From assembly GCF_030413615.1 (NCBI RefSeq), contig NZ_CP129236.1, positions 1,410,001-1,474,000 of the forward strand: DNA of 64,000 nt, read 5' to 3'. A program made the translations under genes and the position numbers. The notes under the pieces were generated by a model. That model did no database searches and was not told where the DNA came from. It saw only the letters and a program-made list of their open reading frames with translations. This document shows, piece by piece, positions 7,564 through 17,278 of the stretch; within the stretch, counting starts at the first letter, position 1; each line of letters begins with the position of its first letter. This DNA is from Planococcus shixiaomingii. Its GTDB lineage: Bacteria; Bacillota; Bacilli; Bacillales_A; Planococcaceae.

Positions 7564-10500
7564 TTATTCTTCGTCTTTTGGTTTTTCTTCTTCCTCTTCA
7601 GGCTCTTCGGGTTCTTCAGGCTCTGTTGGTTTATCTTTGTCTTTATCTTTTTCTTTATCTTGTTCTTTATCTTGTTCTTTTTCTTTTTCTTTATCTTTTT
7701 CTTTATCTTTTTCTTTGTCTTGTTCTTTTTCTTCGTCTTTCTTGCCATCGTCAACCGGTTTGGTTTCTTCATCTTTTTTATCGTCAGAAGAATCGTTTTC
7801 TTCCGGTGCTGGTTTTGATTCTTCTTCATCTTTTTTCGGTTCAGGTTTTGGTTTTTCTTTTTCTATGCTTACTATATTGGATTTCCCTGATTGTTTCCCG
7901 GTAATATCGACGGCTACTACATAATAGCTGCCGGCACCAGAAACGCTATACGAATTTCCTCTGGATTCTGAAATAGAAGCGAGAGGAGAGCCGCTGCCTT
8001 CTCTGTATACGCGATACCCGACAACGTCATTCGAAGGTGAGTTGCTCCAAGTCAAGGTGTTGCCGCTCAACGACGCACTGACCCCAGCAGGAGCAGAGCC
8101 ATCGACATTAAAGGAAGCGCCTGCAACCACTTTTCCAAAGCGGGAACTTCCAGGGAACAATTTGCTGGCGTCGCCTCCGTACGGTGCAAGCATTCGGTCA
8201 ATAAATGCTTGGGAAACGCCAGTGCCTCCACTAATCACAAATTCTCTTGGTGTGCTGGAAAGTGCAGCATAACGGCTGCCGTTGATCGTTGTGTAAGATC
8301 CAGAAGTTAAGCTATCATCCTTTTTAGAAGGAACCATAACTTTTTCATTGAATAAATCAGATATTACAAGTCCGCTGCCTGCACATGCACCGCCTGGAGC
8401 GAGGCCAGAAATTGCGCAGAATGAACGAGTAACAACGCCATCAGGTTCTTTGAATTTCTTTTTCGTGCCGATTAGTTTTGGTTCGGCATCATAGGACGTA
8501 TTCATCAAGCTTGCCCACAACTCGTTTACTCGGGTGGAAGGCTGCAAATCCCGGTTAGGGAATTCTGCCAATGAATATTTTTCTTTATCGTATCCAAGCC
8601 AAACGCTCATAGTAACGTTCGGATTGTAGCCGACAAGCCAAACATCTCTTGTTTCTTGGGTTGTACCCGTTTTACCGGCAAAGTCGGCGTCGAATTTCAG
8701 TAGGCCGTTTGCGCGGCCTGCTGTTCCACGCTCATCTTTAAATACATCCCGGAGCATGTCTGTCAAAATATAAGAAGTTTGAGGTGTGAATACTTCTTTT
8801 TCTTTTGACTTGTGTTCAAAAATTACGTTGCCTTCATCGTCTTCAATTCTATCAATCATGTAGGACGGGACAAATTTCCCGCCATTGGCTACCATTGCAT
8901 AACCGTTTGTAAGTTCTTCAACGGATCCTTCAATCCCGCCGCCCAGTGCAGCAGAAGGGATGTAGTTTTCGTCTTCCTCAACTCTAGTGAAACCGGATTT
9001 CATCATATAGTTGATTGGCATTTGGTCATTGATTTGAGCGAATAACCGAAGTGCCGGCAAGTTTTGGGATTGGGCCAAGGCGTCGCGCGCAGGCATGATG
9101 CCTTGTTCGCTCGTCGGGATGAAGTTAGCTGGCTCCCACATAGTGCCGTTGTCGTTCTTTTTAAATTTCACATCGACTACCGGGCTGCCGGCGCCAATTT
9201 TTCCATATTCAATGGCCGGGCCGTAAACAAGCAACGGTTTTACTGTCGATCCGATTGAGCGGTATGCTTGAGTTGCATGGTTCAATTTTTCGATTTCTGG
9301 GTCACGGCCGCCGACAAAGCTTAATATACGGCCTGTTTTGTTTTCAATCGTCATACTTCCGACTTGTACAGGGAACTCTTTTTCTTCCTCTTCGCCTTCG
9401 TTATTGACAATTGTTCCGTTTCTAGTCGTTCCATACGTTTTATAGTTATCTTTTGCTTTTTGCTGTGCATTGTATAAATCTTTGTTGATTGTGGAATGGA
9501 TCCGGTAGCCGTCCGCGCGGACTGCACGGTCAGCTAGAATAGCGTATTCTTCGTAAAGTTTATCGTTTTCGTTCAATGTTTTAGGGTCAATCCCATCTTT
9601 TTCCGCTAAAACATCCATGATGATGCGGGTTGCCCGCTTTTCGAGCTCGGTAGTCACGTAATAGTATTTATCGTAAGCGCGTGGTTCGTTTTTACGAAAA
9701 TCTTTTTTAATATCATAAGCGAGGGCTTCTTTGTACTCTTCTTCTGTGATGTATTCCGTTTCTTTCATGCGGAACAAAACAGTTTTCATCCGGTCGATCC
9801 CAGGTTGAAGGCCTTCATCATTTTTCAACTTACCGCCTTGTGCTTGGTAAGGAGTATAGAGGAAAGGGGCTTTCGGAATACCGGCAATAAATGCTGACTG
9901 CGGCAAATTCAATTCGCTTGCAGGAACATTAAAAATGCTTTTAGCTGCCGTTTCTATCCCGGCAATATTCGTGCCAGCAGAATTTCGGCCGTAAGGAATA
10001 ATATTTAAATATGCTTCCATGATTTCGTCTTTTGTCATGAATTTTTCAAGGCGCATCGCCAGCAAAATTTCCTTTGCTTTCCGTTCATAGGAAACTTCAT
10101 TTGTCAAAATCTGGTTTTTGATCAACTGCTGCGTCAAGGTAGAACCGCCGGTCTGGCTGTCAGAGTTCGATACGTCCTGAAATAGTCCGCGGAAAATGGC
10201 TTTTGGCACGATGCCTTTATGTTCTTTAAAATACTCATCTTCTGTGGCAAGAACCGCATTGATGGCATTTTGGGATACTTTGTCTAAAGAGGTTTCTGTT
10301 CGTTCCAGGTCAGTGCGAAGTTTCCCGAGGTAAACTTCTCCATCAAAATAAAGTTCCGAGGTCTCTTCGTAGCTGTAAACTTCATCGCGCATTTCTTCAG
10401 AAGTCCGAAGTTTTTCTTCATCGACTAACGAAGCAAAATAGCCGGCTCCAACTGAAGCGGCAAAAACACCACTGGCGACAAAGATAATAGCCAGCAAGAT

Positions 10501-10617
10501 GGCCAAATTCCAAAGGACGCTTGTTGTAATGTTCAGGCGTTTAACCCATTTGGTTGATGACCATCTATTGTAGGACTCGTCAGCTTTAGCGAGCCATTTT
10601 TTAATTTGATCCAGCAC
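7564..10617 (-). CDS. Class A penicillin-binding protein (PBP1A-type) with FN3 domain and charged tail
   Basis: 1017 residues, longer than most class A PBPs. An N-terminal membrane anchor (about 32-60) precedes a GT51 glycosyltransferase domain with the ED...H-G motif near 125 and GGSTLTQQ near 157. The transpeptidase domain has STVK near 456, SQN, and KTGTT near 645. A fibronectin type III-like domain (about 840-915) is followed by a roughly 100-residue tail of Lys, Glu, Asp and Pro. It polymerises and crosslinks peptidoglycan outside the membrane. The start is GTG at 10617, with AGGAGG eight bases upstream; the overlapping ATG is out of frame. It lies between acsA and tyrS, convergent with acsA. 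The tail is separately noted. Confidence 0.95.
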   Translation of the reverse strand: MLDQIKKWLAKADESYNRWSSTKWVKRLNITTSVLWNLAILLAIIFVASGVFAASVGAGYFASLVDEEKLRTSEEMRDEVYSYEETSELYFDGEVYLGKLRTDLERTETSLDKVSQNAINAVLATEDEYFKEHKGIVPKAIFRGLFQDVSNSDSQTGGSTLTQQLIKNQILTNEVSYERKAKEILLAMRLEKFMTKDEIMEAYLNIIPYGRNSAGTNIAGIETAAKSIFNVPASELNLPQSAFIAGIPKAPFLYTPYQAQGGKLKNDEGLQPGIDRMKTVLFRMKETEYITEEEYKEALAYDIKKDFRKNEPRAYDKYYYVTTELEKRATRIIMDVLAEKDGIDPKTLNENDKLYEEYAILADRAVRADGYRIHSTINKDLYNAQQKAKDNYKTYGTTRNGTIVNNEGEEEEKEFPVQVGSMTIENKTGRILSFVGGRDPEIEKLNHATQAYRSIGSTVKPLLVYGPAIEYGKIGAGSPVVDVKFKKNDNGTMWEPANFIPTSEQGIMPARDALAQSQNLPALRLFAQINDQMPINYMMKSGFTRVEEDENYIPSAALGGGIEGSVEELTNGYAMVANGGKFVPSYMIDRIEDDEGNVIFEHKSKEKEVFTPQTSYILTDMLRDVFKDERGTAGRANGLLKFDADFAGKTGTTQETRDVWLVGYNPNVTMSVWLGYDKEKYSLAEFPNRDLQPSTRVNELWASLMNTSYDAEPKLIGTKKKFKEPDGVVTRSFCAISGLAPGGACAGSGLVISDLFNEKVMVPSKKDDSLTSGSYTTINGSRYAALSSTPREFVISGGTGVSQAFIDRMLAPYGGDASKLFPGSSRFGKVVAGASFNVDGSAPAGVSASLSGNTLTWSNSPSNDVVGYRVYREGSGSPLASISESRGNSYSVSGAGSYYVVAVDITGKQSGKSNIVSIEKEKPKPEPKKDEEESKPAPEENDSSDDKKDEETKPVDDGKKDEEKEQDKEKDKEKDKEKEKEQDKEQDKEKDKDKDKPTEPEEPEEPEEEEEKPKDEE

Positions 10618-10644
10618 ATTATCACCCTCCTAAAATCTTGTCTT

Positions 10645-10653
10645 ATTATAGCA
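10645..10653 (-). promoter_or_regulatory. Candidate extended -10 promoter of the penicillin-binding protein gene
   Basis: On the minus strand TGC precedes a perfect TATAAT (10650-10645), giving an extended -10 box 28 bases before the GTG start. A weak TTCATT lies 18 bases further upstream. Confidence 0.5.
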
Positions 10654-10679
10654 TATTCTCATTTCGGCAATGAACAATA

Positions 10680-10707
10680 TTGACAAAATCTTATAATAAA
10701 GTAAACT
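10680..10707 (+). promoter_or_regulatory. Candidate sigma-A promoter of the tyrS T-box transcript
   Basis: A perfect TTGACA at 10680-10685 is followed after 16 bases by TAAACT. Transcription would begin just before the T-box leader. Confidence 0.6.
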
Positions 10708-10729
10708 ACTAATTATATTAATATTTTAA

Positions 10730-10942
10730 ACGTTGAAGAGTCCGAAGTAGGGCGTGCGAATTTTGTTAAGAGAGCCGGTGGATGGTGCGAACCGGTCAAA
10801 GCGCAGCGGCTGAATTACAGGCTTGGAGTTTTCGGAAGTGCCCCGTTTGGCACATTTAAAGTCGGGAGAGAAAATCTCCAAGCTGGGTGGTACCGCGCAT
10901 TAGCGTCCCTGCATGAATTTCATGCAGGGGCGTTTTTATTTT
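10730..10942 (+). promoter_or_regulatory. Tyrosyl T-box riboswitch leader
   Basis: The leader carries the features of a T-box: an AGAGAG...GGTG stem I apical segment (about 10760-10785), a specifier segment GAATTACAGG with the tyrosine codon TAC followed by a purine (about 10812-10822), and the T-box core GGGTGGTACCGCG at 10885-10897. The antiterminator competes with the terminator that follows. Uncharged tRNA-Tyr would pair with the specifier and the UGG-type core, allowing read-through into tyrS. The specifier placement is read by eye and not folded. Confidence 0.93.
10903..10940 (+). terminator. T-box attenuator terminator
   Basis: GCGTCCCTGCATGAA pairs with its complement and is followed by a T-rich run. 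Its 5' arm overlaps the antiterminator region, giving conditional termination upstream of tyrS. Confidence 0.92.
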
Positions 10943-10953
10943 GACTATGTTAA

Positions 10954-12243
<1,290 letters not shown>

Positions 12244-12245
12244 AA

Positions 12246-12293
12246 TAAAAAAAGGCCGACCGCATAAGTTTTCTTATGCGGTCGGCCTTTTTT
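12246..12293. terminator. Bidirectional terminator between tyrS and ktrA
   Basis: A very long stem (AAAAAGGCCGACCGCATAAG with its complement) around a TTTT loop lies between convergent genes. Confidence 0.93.
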
Positions 12294-12306
12294 ATGGAGA
12301 TAGAAG

Positions 12307-12963
12307 TTAAACGCTTTTATCCTCAAACCGTTTTAAATCTTCCCGGTGCCCAATGAGAATCAAAATATCGCCATATTGGATGACATCAGAAGGAAGCGGC
12401 ACAATGTTAACATCTTCTCCTCGTTTGATGGCAAGGATGGTGCAGCCGAATTTTGCGTTTACATTCAGTTGATTTAACGTTTTATTTGCCGTCTTTTCGG
12501 TGGCCACCAATTCAACGATACTGTAATCTTTTGACAGATCAATGTAGTCGATCAGTTTTTCTGAATCCATATGATGGGCTACTCGGATGCCCATGTCATG
12601 TTCCGGCTGTATGACCCGGTCGGCACCAACGCGCTCTAATATTTTTTGATGCTGCAAATCGCGCGCTTTGACCCAAACTTTTTTCAAGCCGATTTCCTTT
12701 AACATTAACGTGCACAAAACGCTCGACTGGAGATTGTCGCCGATTGCGACAATGGCATGATCAAAATTGCGCACACCTAATGATTTTAAACTTCTCTCGT
12801 CTGTTGCGTCCGCCACTACGGCATGAGCAGAATAGTCCATTAACCCATTGACTCGTTCAGCGTCACGGTCAATTGCTAATACTTCATGGCCCAGTTTGTT
12901 CAGCTCTTTGCAAACGCTAGTGCCAAATCGGCCAAGGCCGATGACAACTACTTGTTTCTTCAC
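12307..12963 (-). CDS. ktrA: KtrA/KtrC-type potassium channel regulatory (RCK) protein
   Basis: 218 residues. An RCK_N Rossmann domain begins with VVVIGLGRFGTSV (NAD/ATP-binding glycine motif) and is followed by an RCK_C domain near 140-215. Such cytoplasmic rings gate KtrB or KtrD potassium transporters in response to nucleotide and c-di-AMP. The C-terminal half (DYIDLSKDYSIVEL, KFGCTILAIKRG) resembles KtrA more than KtrC by recall. The start is a GTG at 12963, with GGAGG seven bases upstream; the longer reading frame to 13077 lacks a ribosome site and adds non-family sequence. No ktrB or ktrD partner is adjacent, so it works with a channel encoded elsewhere. Confidence 0.88.
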   Translation of the reverse strand: MKKQVVVIGLGRFGTSVCKELNKLGHEVLAIDRDAERVNGLMDYSAHAVVADATDERSLKSLGVRNFDHAIVAIGDNLQSSVLCTLMLKEIGLKKVWVKARDLQHQKILERVGADRVIQPEHDMGIRVAHHMDSEKLIDYIDLSKDYSIVELVATEKTANKTLNQLNVNAKFGCTILAIKRGEDVNIVPLPSDVIQYGDILILIGHREDLKRFEDKSV

Positions 12964-13052
12964 TTTATTTCCTCCAATCGGTCTGCAGTTTATGCAGCCG
13001 CTATTCTTTTTACATAGTAACGCGAATAGGTAAAGCTGTCTAAACGAAAAAA

Positions 13053-13091
13053 GAAAAAGACCGGAAAACGGCAACATTTTTCGGTCTTTTC
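13053..13091 (-). terminator. Terminator of corA
   Basis: On the minus strand AAAAGACCG pairs with CGGTCTTTT across an 18-base loop, followed by a T-rich run towards ktrA. Confidence 0.7.
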
Positions 13092-13102
13092 GTTACAATT
13101 TG

Positions 13103-14056
13103 TTACCCGTTTTCAAACCAGCCTTTGTATTTGAACCAGATAAACATGCTGATGCCTATTAAAAGCATGATGAAGAGGATTACGTAATAGCCAGCGTCCC
13201 AGTTCAATTCAGGCATATTTGCGAAATTCATCCCATAAATACCTGCCAGGAACGTGAGCGGCATGAAGATGGTCGTAATGACCGTCAAGGTTTTCATAAT
13301 GTTATTCATCCGGAAAGAGTTCATGGATATGTAATTATCTCTTATATCTGAAGTCAGTTCTCGGTTGGATTCAATAATTTGGCTTAACTTGATCAAATGG
13401 TCATGAATATCTTGGAAATAAGCTCTTTTTTGTTCTTGAATGATAAAGCGTTTGGATTCCAAAATCCGATAGACCAAATCGCGTGTAGGCAAAACAGTCT
13501 GCCGCAGCTTCAGCAAATCTTTTCGAATCTCAAAGGTCTTCTGAATAATCATATTTCCAGCGAGCCGTTCTTCGCCGCTATTCTCAATTCCAAGCAAATG
13601 ATCTTCCATTTCGTCCATGATTGGGAAAAAAGAATCCACTACTTTGTCCATGATTTTATAGGCCACTTCGACAGGTTTTAAGCGGTCATTGCTTGTCGAA
13701 CGCTGGAAATAATCCCAAACATAATTGATTTCATTCAAGTCTTCATAATGGAAAGAAACCGTGAAGTTTTCAGCGATAAACAAATCGACTTCCAATGCTT
13801 CGAGTGTCTTCTGATTCAATGTATGAAAGACTAGAAAGCTCAAATTTTCATAATGCTCCAGCTTGGGCCGTTGAAGCGAGTGGATGCAATCCTCAATCGC
13901 CAGTGGGTGAAAATGAAAAAAACTTCCAAGTAAACTGGTTTCTTCATCAGTCGGCATATTGAAATCTGCCCAGTACCATTTCATGCCTTCAAGTGATTCG
14001 AGGGGGGGATTTACGAGCAACTCGTTTTCTTGGTTGATTGCTAATATTCTAAGCAT
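13103..14056 (-). CDS. corA: CorA-family magnesium/divalent cation transporter
   Basis: 317 residues. A large cytoplasmic N-terminal domain is followed by two C-terminal membrane helices (about 255-277 and 288-308). The signature YGMN lies at the end of the first helix near residue 274, as required for the CorA selectivity loop, and the C-terminus is short and basic. It forms a pentameric Mg2+ channel, possibly passing Co2+ or Ni2+. AGGAG precedes the ATG. It starts 10 bases after the stop of the upstream cobalamin-binding-like gene, so the two probably share a transcript. The CorA family call is secure; the precise ion is not shown. Confidence 0.93.
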   Translation of the reverse strand: MLRILAINQENELLVNPPLESLEGMKWYWADFNMPTDEETSLLGSFFHFHPLAIEDCIHSLQRPKLEHYENLSFLVFHTLNQKTLEALEVDLFIAENFTVSFHYEDLNEINYVWDYFQRSTSNDRLKPVEVAYKIMDKVVDSFFPIMDEMEDHLLGIENSGEERLAGNMIIQKTFEIRKDLLKLRQTVLPTRDLVYRILESKRFIIQEQKRAYFQDIHDHLIKLSQIIESNRELTSDIRDNYISMNSFRMNNIMKTLTVITTIFMPLTFLAGIYGMNFANMPELNWDAGYYVILFIMLLIGISMFIWFKYKGWFENG

Positions 14057-14065
14057 ACGTTTCTC

Positions 14066-14872
14066 CTATAGTTGTTTTTCTCTAATAAACCGAGGCAATT
14101 CCATATCTCCATACAAGTCCGGGTGAATCAAGTTCCCGAGCCGAAGCGCGCCTTCAATAAGGCGGGGAGAAGGGCGGCAATACAGTTCTTCTTCCATGAT
14201 ATGGATGTTTTCGAAAGCTTTCATTTCATTCCAGCCTGGCCGTTTCCGGACAAGTTCCGGCTTAACTTTGGAAGTCATAATACCGACCCATGCCAATAAA
14301 ATATAATCGGGATTCCGTTTTTTCACTTCGTCCCAGTCGGTCTGAAAGTTTGCTGTGTCGATATCGGCAAATACGTTGCGGCCGCCCGCAATCTCGCTTA
14401 TTTCCGTCAGCCAATTGATGCCGCCGGGCGTAAAGACCGGCTTAGGCCACCATTCCCAGTAAAGGGATGGGCGGGACTTCGCTTTTGCCGAGCGGCTTTG
14501 GAGTTCTGCTATGACGGCTGAATATTCGGCATGGACCGGCTTTGCATCGATTCCGCAAGCTTGTCCGACTGTCAGCAAGTCAGTGCCGATTTCATCCAAG
14601 GTTTGCGGATCTAAAACCAAGTGAGGAATCTTGCGTTTGACCAACTCGTCAACGTTTTTTTCCATACCAGGTACGCTGAGCGAGGCGAGAACCAAATCAG
14701 GCTTTAACGCTTCCAATTCGTCCATGCGAATGGATAAATCAGGGCCGAGCTTTGGCAAATTCAACACATGCTTTGGCCAGTCGGAAAAATCGTCAACAGC
14801 CACCAATAAATCATCGGCGCCTAAAAAAGCGAGCAGTTCTGTATTGCTTGGGCAAATTGAAATGATGCGCAT
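14066..14872 (-). CDS. BtuF-like cobalamin/iron-siderophore-binding protein without signal peptide
   Basis: 268 residues with the class III periplasmic-binding-protein fold. It starts MRIISICPSNTELLAFLGA and continues with the LVAVDDFSDWP and LEALKPDLVLAS blocks seen in cobalamin-binding proteins of the BtuF type. Residues near 148-157 (WEWWPKPVFTPGG) are also typical. No signal peptide or lipobox is present; GGAGG sits at a suitable distance before this ATG, so the start is probably correct. There is no adjacent permease or ATPase. It lies just upstream of corA on the same strand. A cytoplasmic binding protein or an orphan solute-binding fold are both possible. Confidence 0.8.
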   Translation of the reverse strand: MRIISICPSNTELLAFLGADDLLVAVDDFSDWPKHVLNLPKLGPDLSIRMDELEALKPDLVLASLSVPGMEKNVDELVKRKIPHLVLDPQTLDEIGTDLLTVGQACGIDAKPVHAEYSAVIAELQSRSAKAKSRPSLYWEWWPKPVFTPGGINWLTEISEIAGGRNVFADIDTANFQTDWDEVKKRNPDYILLAWVGIMTSKVKPELVRKRPGWNEMKAFENIHIMEEELYCRPSPRLIEGALRLGNLIHPDLYGDMELPRFIREKQL

Positions 14873-14941
14873 TCCTTAACACCTCCGCTTTTCCTCAGTT
14901 TACCATATAGAAAAGGAGGAAGTAAAAACTCGTCCGACAAC

Positions 14942-14977
14942 AAAAAAAGAAGCCTCCGCAAAAGCGGAAGCTTCTTT
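14942..14977 (-). terminator. Terminator of rpsD
   Basis: On the minus strand AAAGAAGCTTCCGC pairs with GCGGAGGCTTCTTT around a TTTT loop and is followed by T residues, just after the rpsD stop. Confidence 0.9.
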
Positions 14978-14986
14978 AAATCGAAA

Positions 14987-15589
14987 TTAACGAGAATAGA
15001 ATTCTACGATTAATGCTTCGTTGATTTCAGCAGACAATTCGCTGCGCTCTGGAAGGCGTACGAATGTTCCTGTTTTGCTATCAGTATCGATAGTTACGTA
15101 TTCAGGAACAAAGTTGTTTACTTCGATTGCTTCGTTAACTACGTCCATGTTGTTAGAACGTTCGCGGAAAGCGATCGTTTGACCTGGTTTCACGCTGAAT
15201 GACGGAATGTCAACGCGTTTGCCATCAACAAGGATGTGGCCGTGGTTTACGATTTGGCGAGCTTGGCGACGAGTGCGCGCAAGACCTAAACGATAAACAA
15301 CGTTATCAAGGCGAGCTTCAAGCAAGATCATGAAGTTTTCACCGTGTTTACCTGGCATTTTGCCGGCTTTGTTGAATAAAGTTCTGAATTGGCGTTCGTT
15401 TACTCCGTACATGAAACGAAGTTTTTGTTTTTCTTGAAGTTGCAAACCGTATTCAGAAACTTTTCTGCGTTGGTTAGCTCCGTGTTGACCTGGTGCGTAA
15501 GGGCGTTTTTCTAATTCTTTACCTGTACCACTAAGAGATACTCCTAGACGGCGTGACAGTTTCCATGATGGACCTGTATAACGAGACAT
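14987..15589 (-). CDS. rpsD: Small ribosomal subunit protein S4
   Basis: 200 residues. It starts [16 protein letters not shown], includes the family segment [15 protein letters not shown], and carries a central S4 RNA-binding domain ([19 protein letters not shown]). S4 binds 16S rRNA early in 30S assembly and represses its own synthesis in Bacillus. GGAGGAG lies before the ATG. The gene is monocistronic, downstream of tyrS in the genome as in B. subtilis, with a long leader and a strong promoter. Identity is certain. Confidence 0.99.
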   Translation of the reverse strand: MSRYTGPSWKLSRRLGVSLSGTGKELEKRPYAPGQHGANQRRKVSEYGLQLQEKQKLRFMYGVNERQFRTLFNKAGKMPGKHGENFMILLEARLDNVVYRLGLARTRRQARQIVNHGHILVDGKRVDIPSFSVKPGQTIAFRERSNNMDVVNEAIEVNNFVPEYVTIDTDSKTGTFVRLPERSELSAEINEALIVEFYSR

Positions 15590-15767
15590 ATATGTCTCCT
15601 CCTCTGTTTTTGGTTTTTAGAGTAAAATAAAAACCAGATGCATTCATGCTGTAAGCCATTTTATTTTCATGTACCTTCGCTCTGCAGCCATGAGTTACGC
15701 GATACACCTACTATGAGGAACAAAATGGACAAACCCGCACATACAACTGCTGCGATTATTTTACACA
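15590..15767 (-). promoter_or_regulatory. Long rpsD leader, probable S4 autoregulatory RNA
   Basis: About 178 bases separate the predicted transcription start from the rpsD ATG. The segment is rich in potential stems, including GGTTTTTA...TAAAAACC directly upstream of the ribosome site. B. subtilis rpsD is known to be repressed by S4 through its leader; here the leader length and structure agree, but I did not fold it or match a covariance model. Confidence 0.6.
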
Positions 15768-15773
15768 AAGAGT

Positions 15774-15803
15774 AGTATAACAGATTTTAACGGTTGAAGT
15801 CAA
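15774..15803 (-). promoter_or_regulatory. Sigma-A promoter of rpsD
   Basis: On the minus strand TTGACT (15803-15798) is followed after 18 bases by TATACT (15779-15774). Both boxes are near consensus. Confidence 0.75.
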
Positions 15804-15876
15804 TTGAAAGAATAGCGACAAGAAAATGAGATGCTTTCTTTTTTCATCTATACACGATAGAATGAAATTAAAAGAA

Positions 15877-15892
15877 ATGTAAGCGCTTTCTA
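15877..15892 (+). promoter_or_regulatory. Candidate CcpA cre box upstream of the methionine gamma-lyase gene
   Basis: ATGTAAGCGCTTTCTA differs from the cre consensus WTGNAARCGYWWWCAW at one position and contains the typical central AAGCGCTT palindrome. It ends 22 bases before the ATG, where CcpA binding would block initiation or elongation. Confidence 0.65.
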
Positions 15893-15914
15893 AATTTGAT
15901 AAGGGGTGTATGAA

Positions 15915-17123
15915 ATGAAAAAGCAAAACATGAAGATGGAGACAGCTGTTATCCATCAAGGGTATGACAGCAAGGTTCATCACGACAGTTTAGCAACACC
16001 GCTCTACCAAACTTCTACGTTTTCATTCTCGAATGCTGAAGAAGGAGAAAATCGCTTTGCAGGAAACAGTGAAGGCAATATTTATTCCAGGCTGGGCAAT
16101 CCAACCGTACGGGTGTTGGAAGAACGCATGAAAGAAATCGAGTTTGGCGAAGGCGCGCTTGCATTTGGTTCGGGAATGGCAGCGGTCAGTGCCATCTTGG
16201 TGTATTTGACCAAGGCGGGCGACCACGTTCTTTGTTCAAGAGGAATATATGGCTGCACATTCGGTTTATTGGAGATCATGCAAGAAAAATATGGGATCAC
16301 TCATAGCTTAGTATCGATGACGACGGAAGAAGAAATTGAACAGGCGATCCAGCCTGAAACAGTTTGTATCTTTTTAGAGACACCAATCAATCCGACAATG
16401 GAACTGGTCAATTTGGAAGCCGTAGTGGCAGTCGCCTCTAGGCGGGGCATCCAAGTAGTTGTGGACAATACGTTCAGCTCGCCGTATTTGCAAAACCCGA
16501 TATGTATGGGAGCGGATTTTGTCTTGCACAGTGCAACGAAATATTTGAATGGGCATGGCGATGTGGTAGGCGGCATATTGGTCGGAAAAGATAAGGAAGA
16601 AATAGCTCACCTGCGGAAAACTGTCCAAAAAGACATGGGCGGCATCATGTCGCCGTTTGATGCCTGGTTATTATTGAGAGGCTTGAAGACGCTCCACGTC
16701 CGGATGGACAGGCATGTCGCCAATGCCAAAAAAATACTGGCATTTTTGCAGAAAGAGCCGAGTGTGAAAAAGATTTTCTATCCTTTTGATCCTGCACATC
16801 CGCAATATGACATCGCCGTAAAGCAAATGCGCGAAGGAGGCGGCTTAATTTCATTTGAAGTAGAGGGCGGCAAAAAAGAAGCGCAGGCATTTATGAATGC
16901 ATTATCTCTTATAAAAATTGCTGTTAGTTTGGGCGATGCAGAAACTTTAATCCAGCATCCGGCATCAATGACACATGCTGCTGTGCCGAAAAAAGAAAGA
17001 GACAAGATGGGAATTAGTGATTCATTGGTGCGTTTGTCAGTAGGCCTTGAACACACGGATGATTTGATATCCGATTTGGCACAGGCTTTTGAAAAAGCGA
17101 AACTGGAGTTGCAAGAGATCTGA
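15915..17123 (+). CDS. megL: Methionine gamma-lyase (Cys/Met metabolism PLP enzyme)
   Basis: 402 residues of the trans-sulfuration PLP family. The PLP lysine lies in SATKYLNGHGD, the family segment YSRLGNPTV is near residue 60, and YGCTF carries the cysteine that marks methionine gamma-lyases within the family. The enzyme cleaves methionine to methanethiol, ammonia and 2-oxobutyrate; cystathionine gamma-lyase is the main alternative. The ATG at 15915 follows AAGGGGTG; the GTG at 15906 overlaps that site and is rejected. It is divergent from rpsD, and a cre-like box lies just upstream, so glucose repression by CcpA is plausible. Confidence 0.85.
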   Translation: MKKQNMKMETAVIHQGYDSKVHHDSLATPLYQTSTFSFSNAEEGENRFAGNSEGNIYSRLGNPTVRVLEERMKEIEFGEGALAFGSGMAAVSAILVYLTKAGDHVLCSRGIYGCTFGLLEIMQEKYGITHSLVSMTTEEEIEQAIQPETVCIFLETPINPTMELVNLEAVVAVASRRGIQVVVDNTFSSPYLQNPICMGADFVLHSATKYLNGHGDVVGGILVGKDKEEIAHLRKTVQKDMGGIMSPFDAWLLLRGLKTLHVRMDRHVANAKKILAFLQKEPSVKKIFYPFDPAHPQYDIAVKQMREGGGLISFEVEGGKKEAQAFMNALSLIKIAVSLGDAETLIQHPASMTHAAVPKKERDKMGISDSLVRLSVGLEHTDDLISDLAQAFEKAKLELQEI

Positions 17124-17234
17124 CAAGCTGTGGACTGATAATGAACAGGGAATCTGTTCACTTTTTTATAACAGAGGAACTGGAATGGGGATAGGATGAA
17201 AACGATTACTTCCATATAAAGGTGATTGAAAAAT

Positions 17235-17272
17235 AAAACTGCCCGCAACGGAAAATCGTTGCGGGCAGTTTT
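17235..17272. terminator. Bidirectional terminator between the lyase gene and ytsP
   Basis: AAAACTGCCCGCAACG pairs perfectly with its complement around a 6-base loop, between convergent genes. Confidence 0.92.
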
Positions 17273-17278
17273 ATGCGC

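Noticed and set aside
7620..7740. CRISPR-like or satellite repeat
   Set aside because: The short TTTATCTTTTTC-type repeats are codons for KDKEKD in the PBP tail; there are no spacers or cas genes.
7536..7924. Plus-strand leucine- or serine-rich frames opposite the PBP tail
   Set aside because: They are antisense shadows of the low-complexity Lys/Glu/Asp coding region.
12964..13077. N-terminal extension of ktrA
   Set aside because: The extra residues are hydrophobic and not family-like; the GTG at 12963 has a good GGAGG site.
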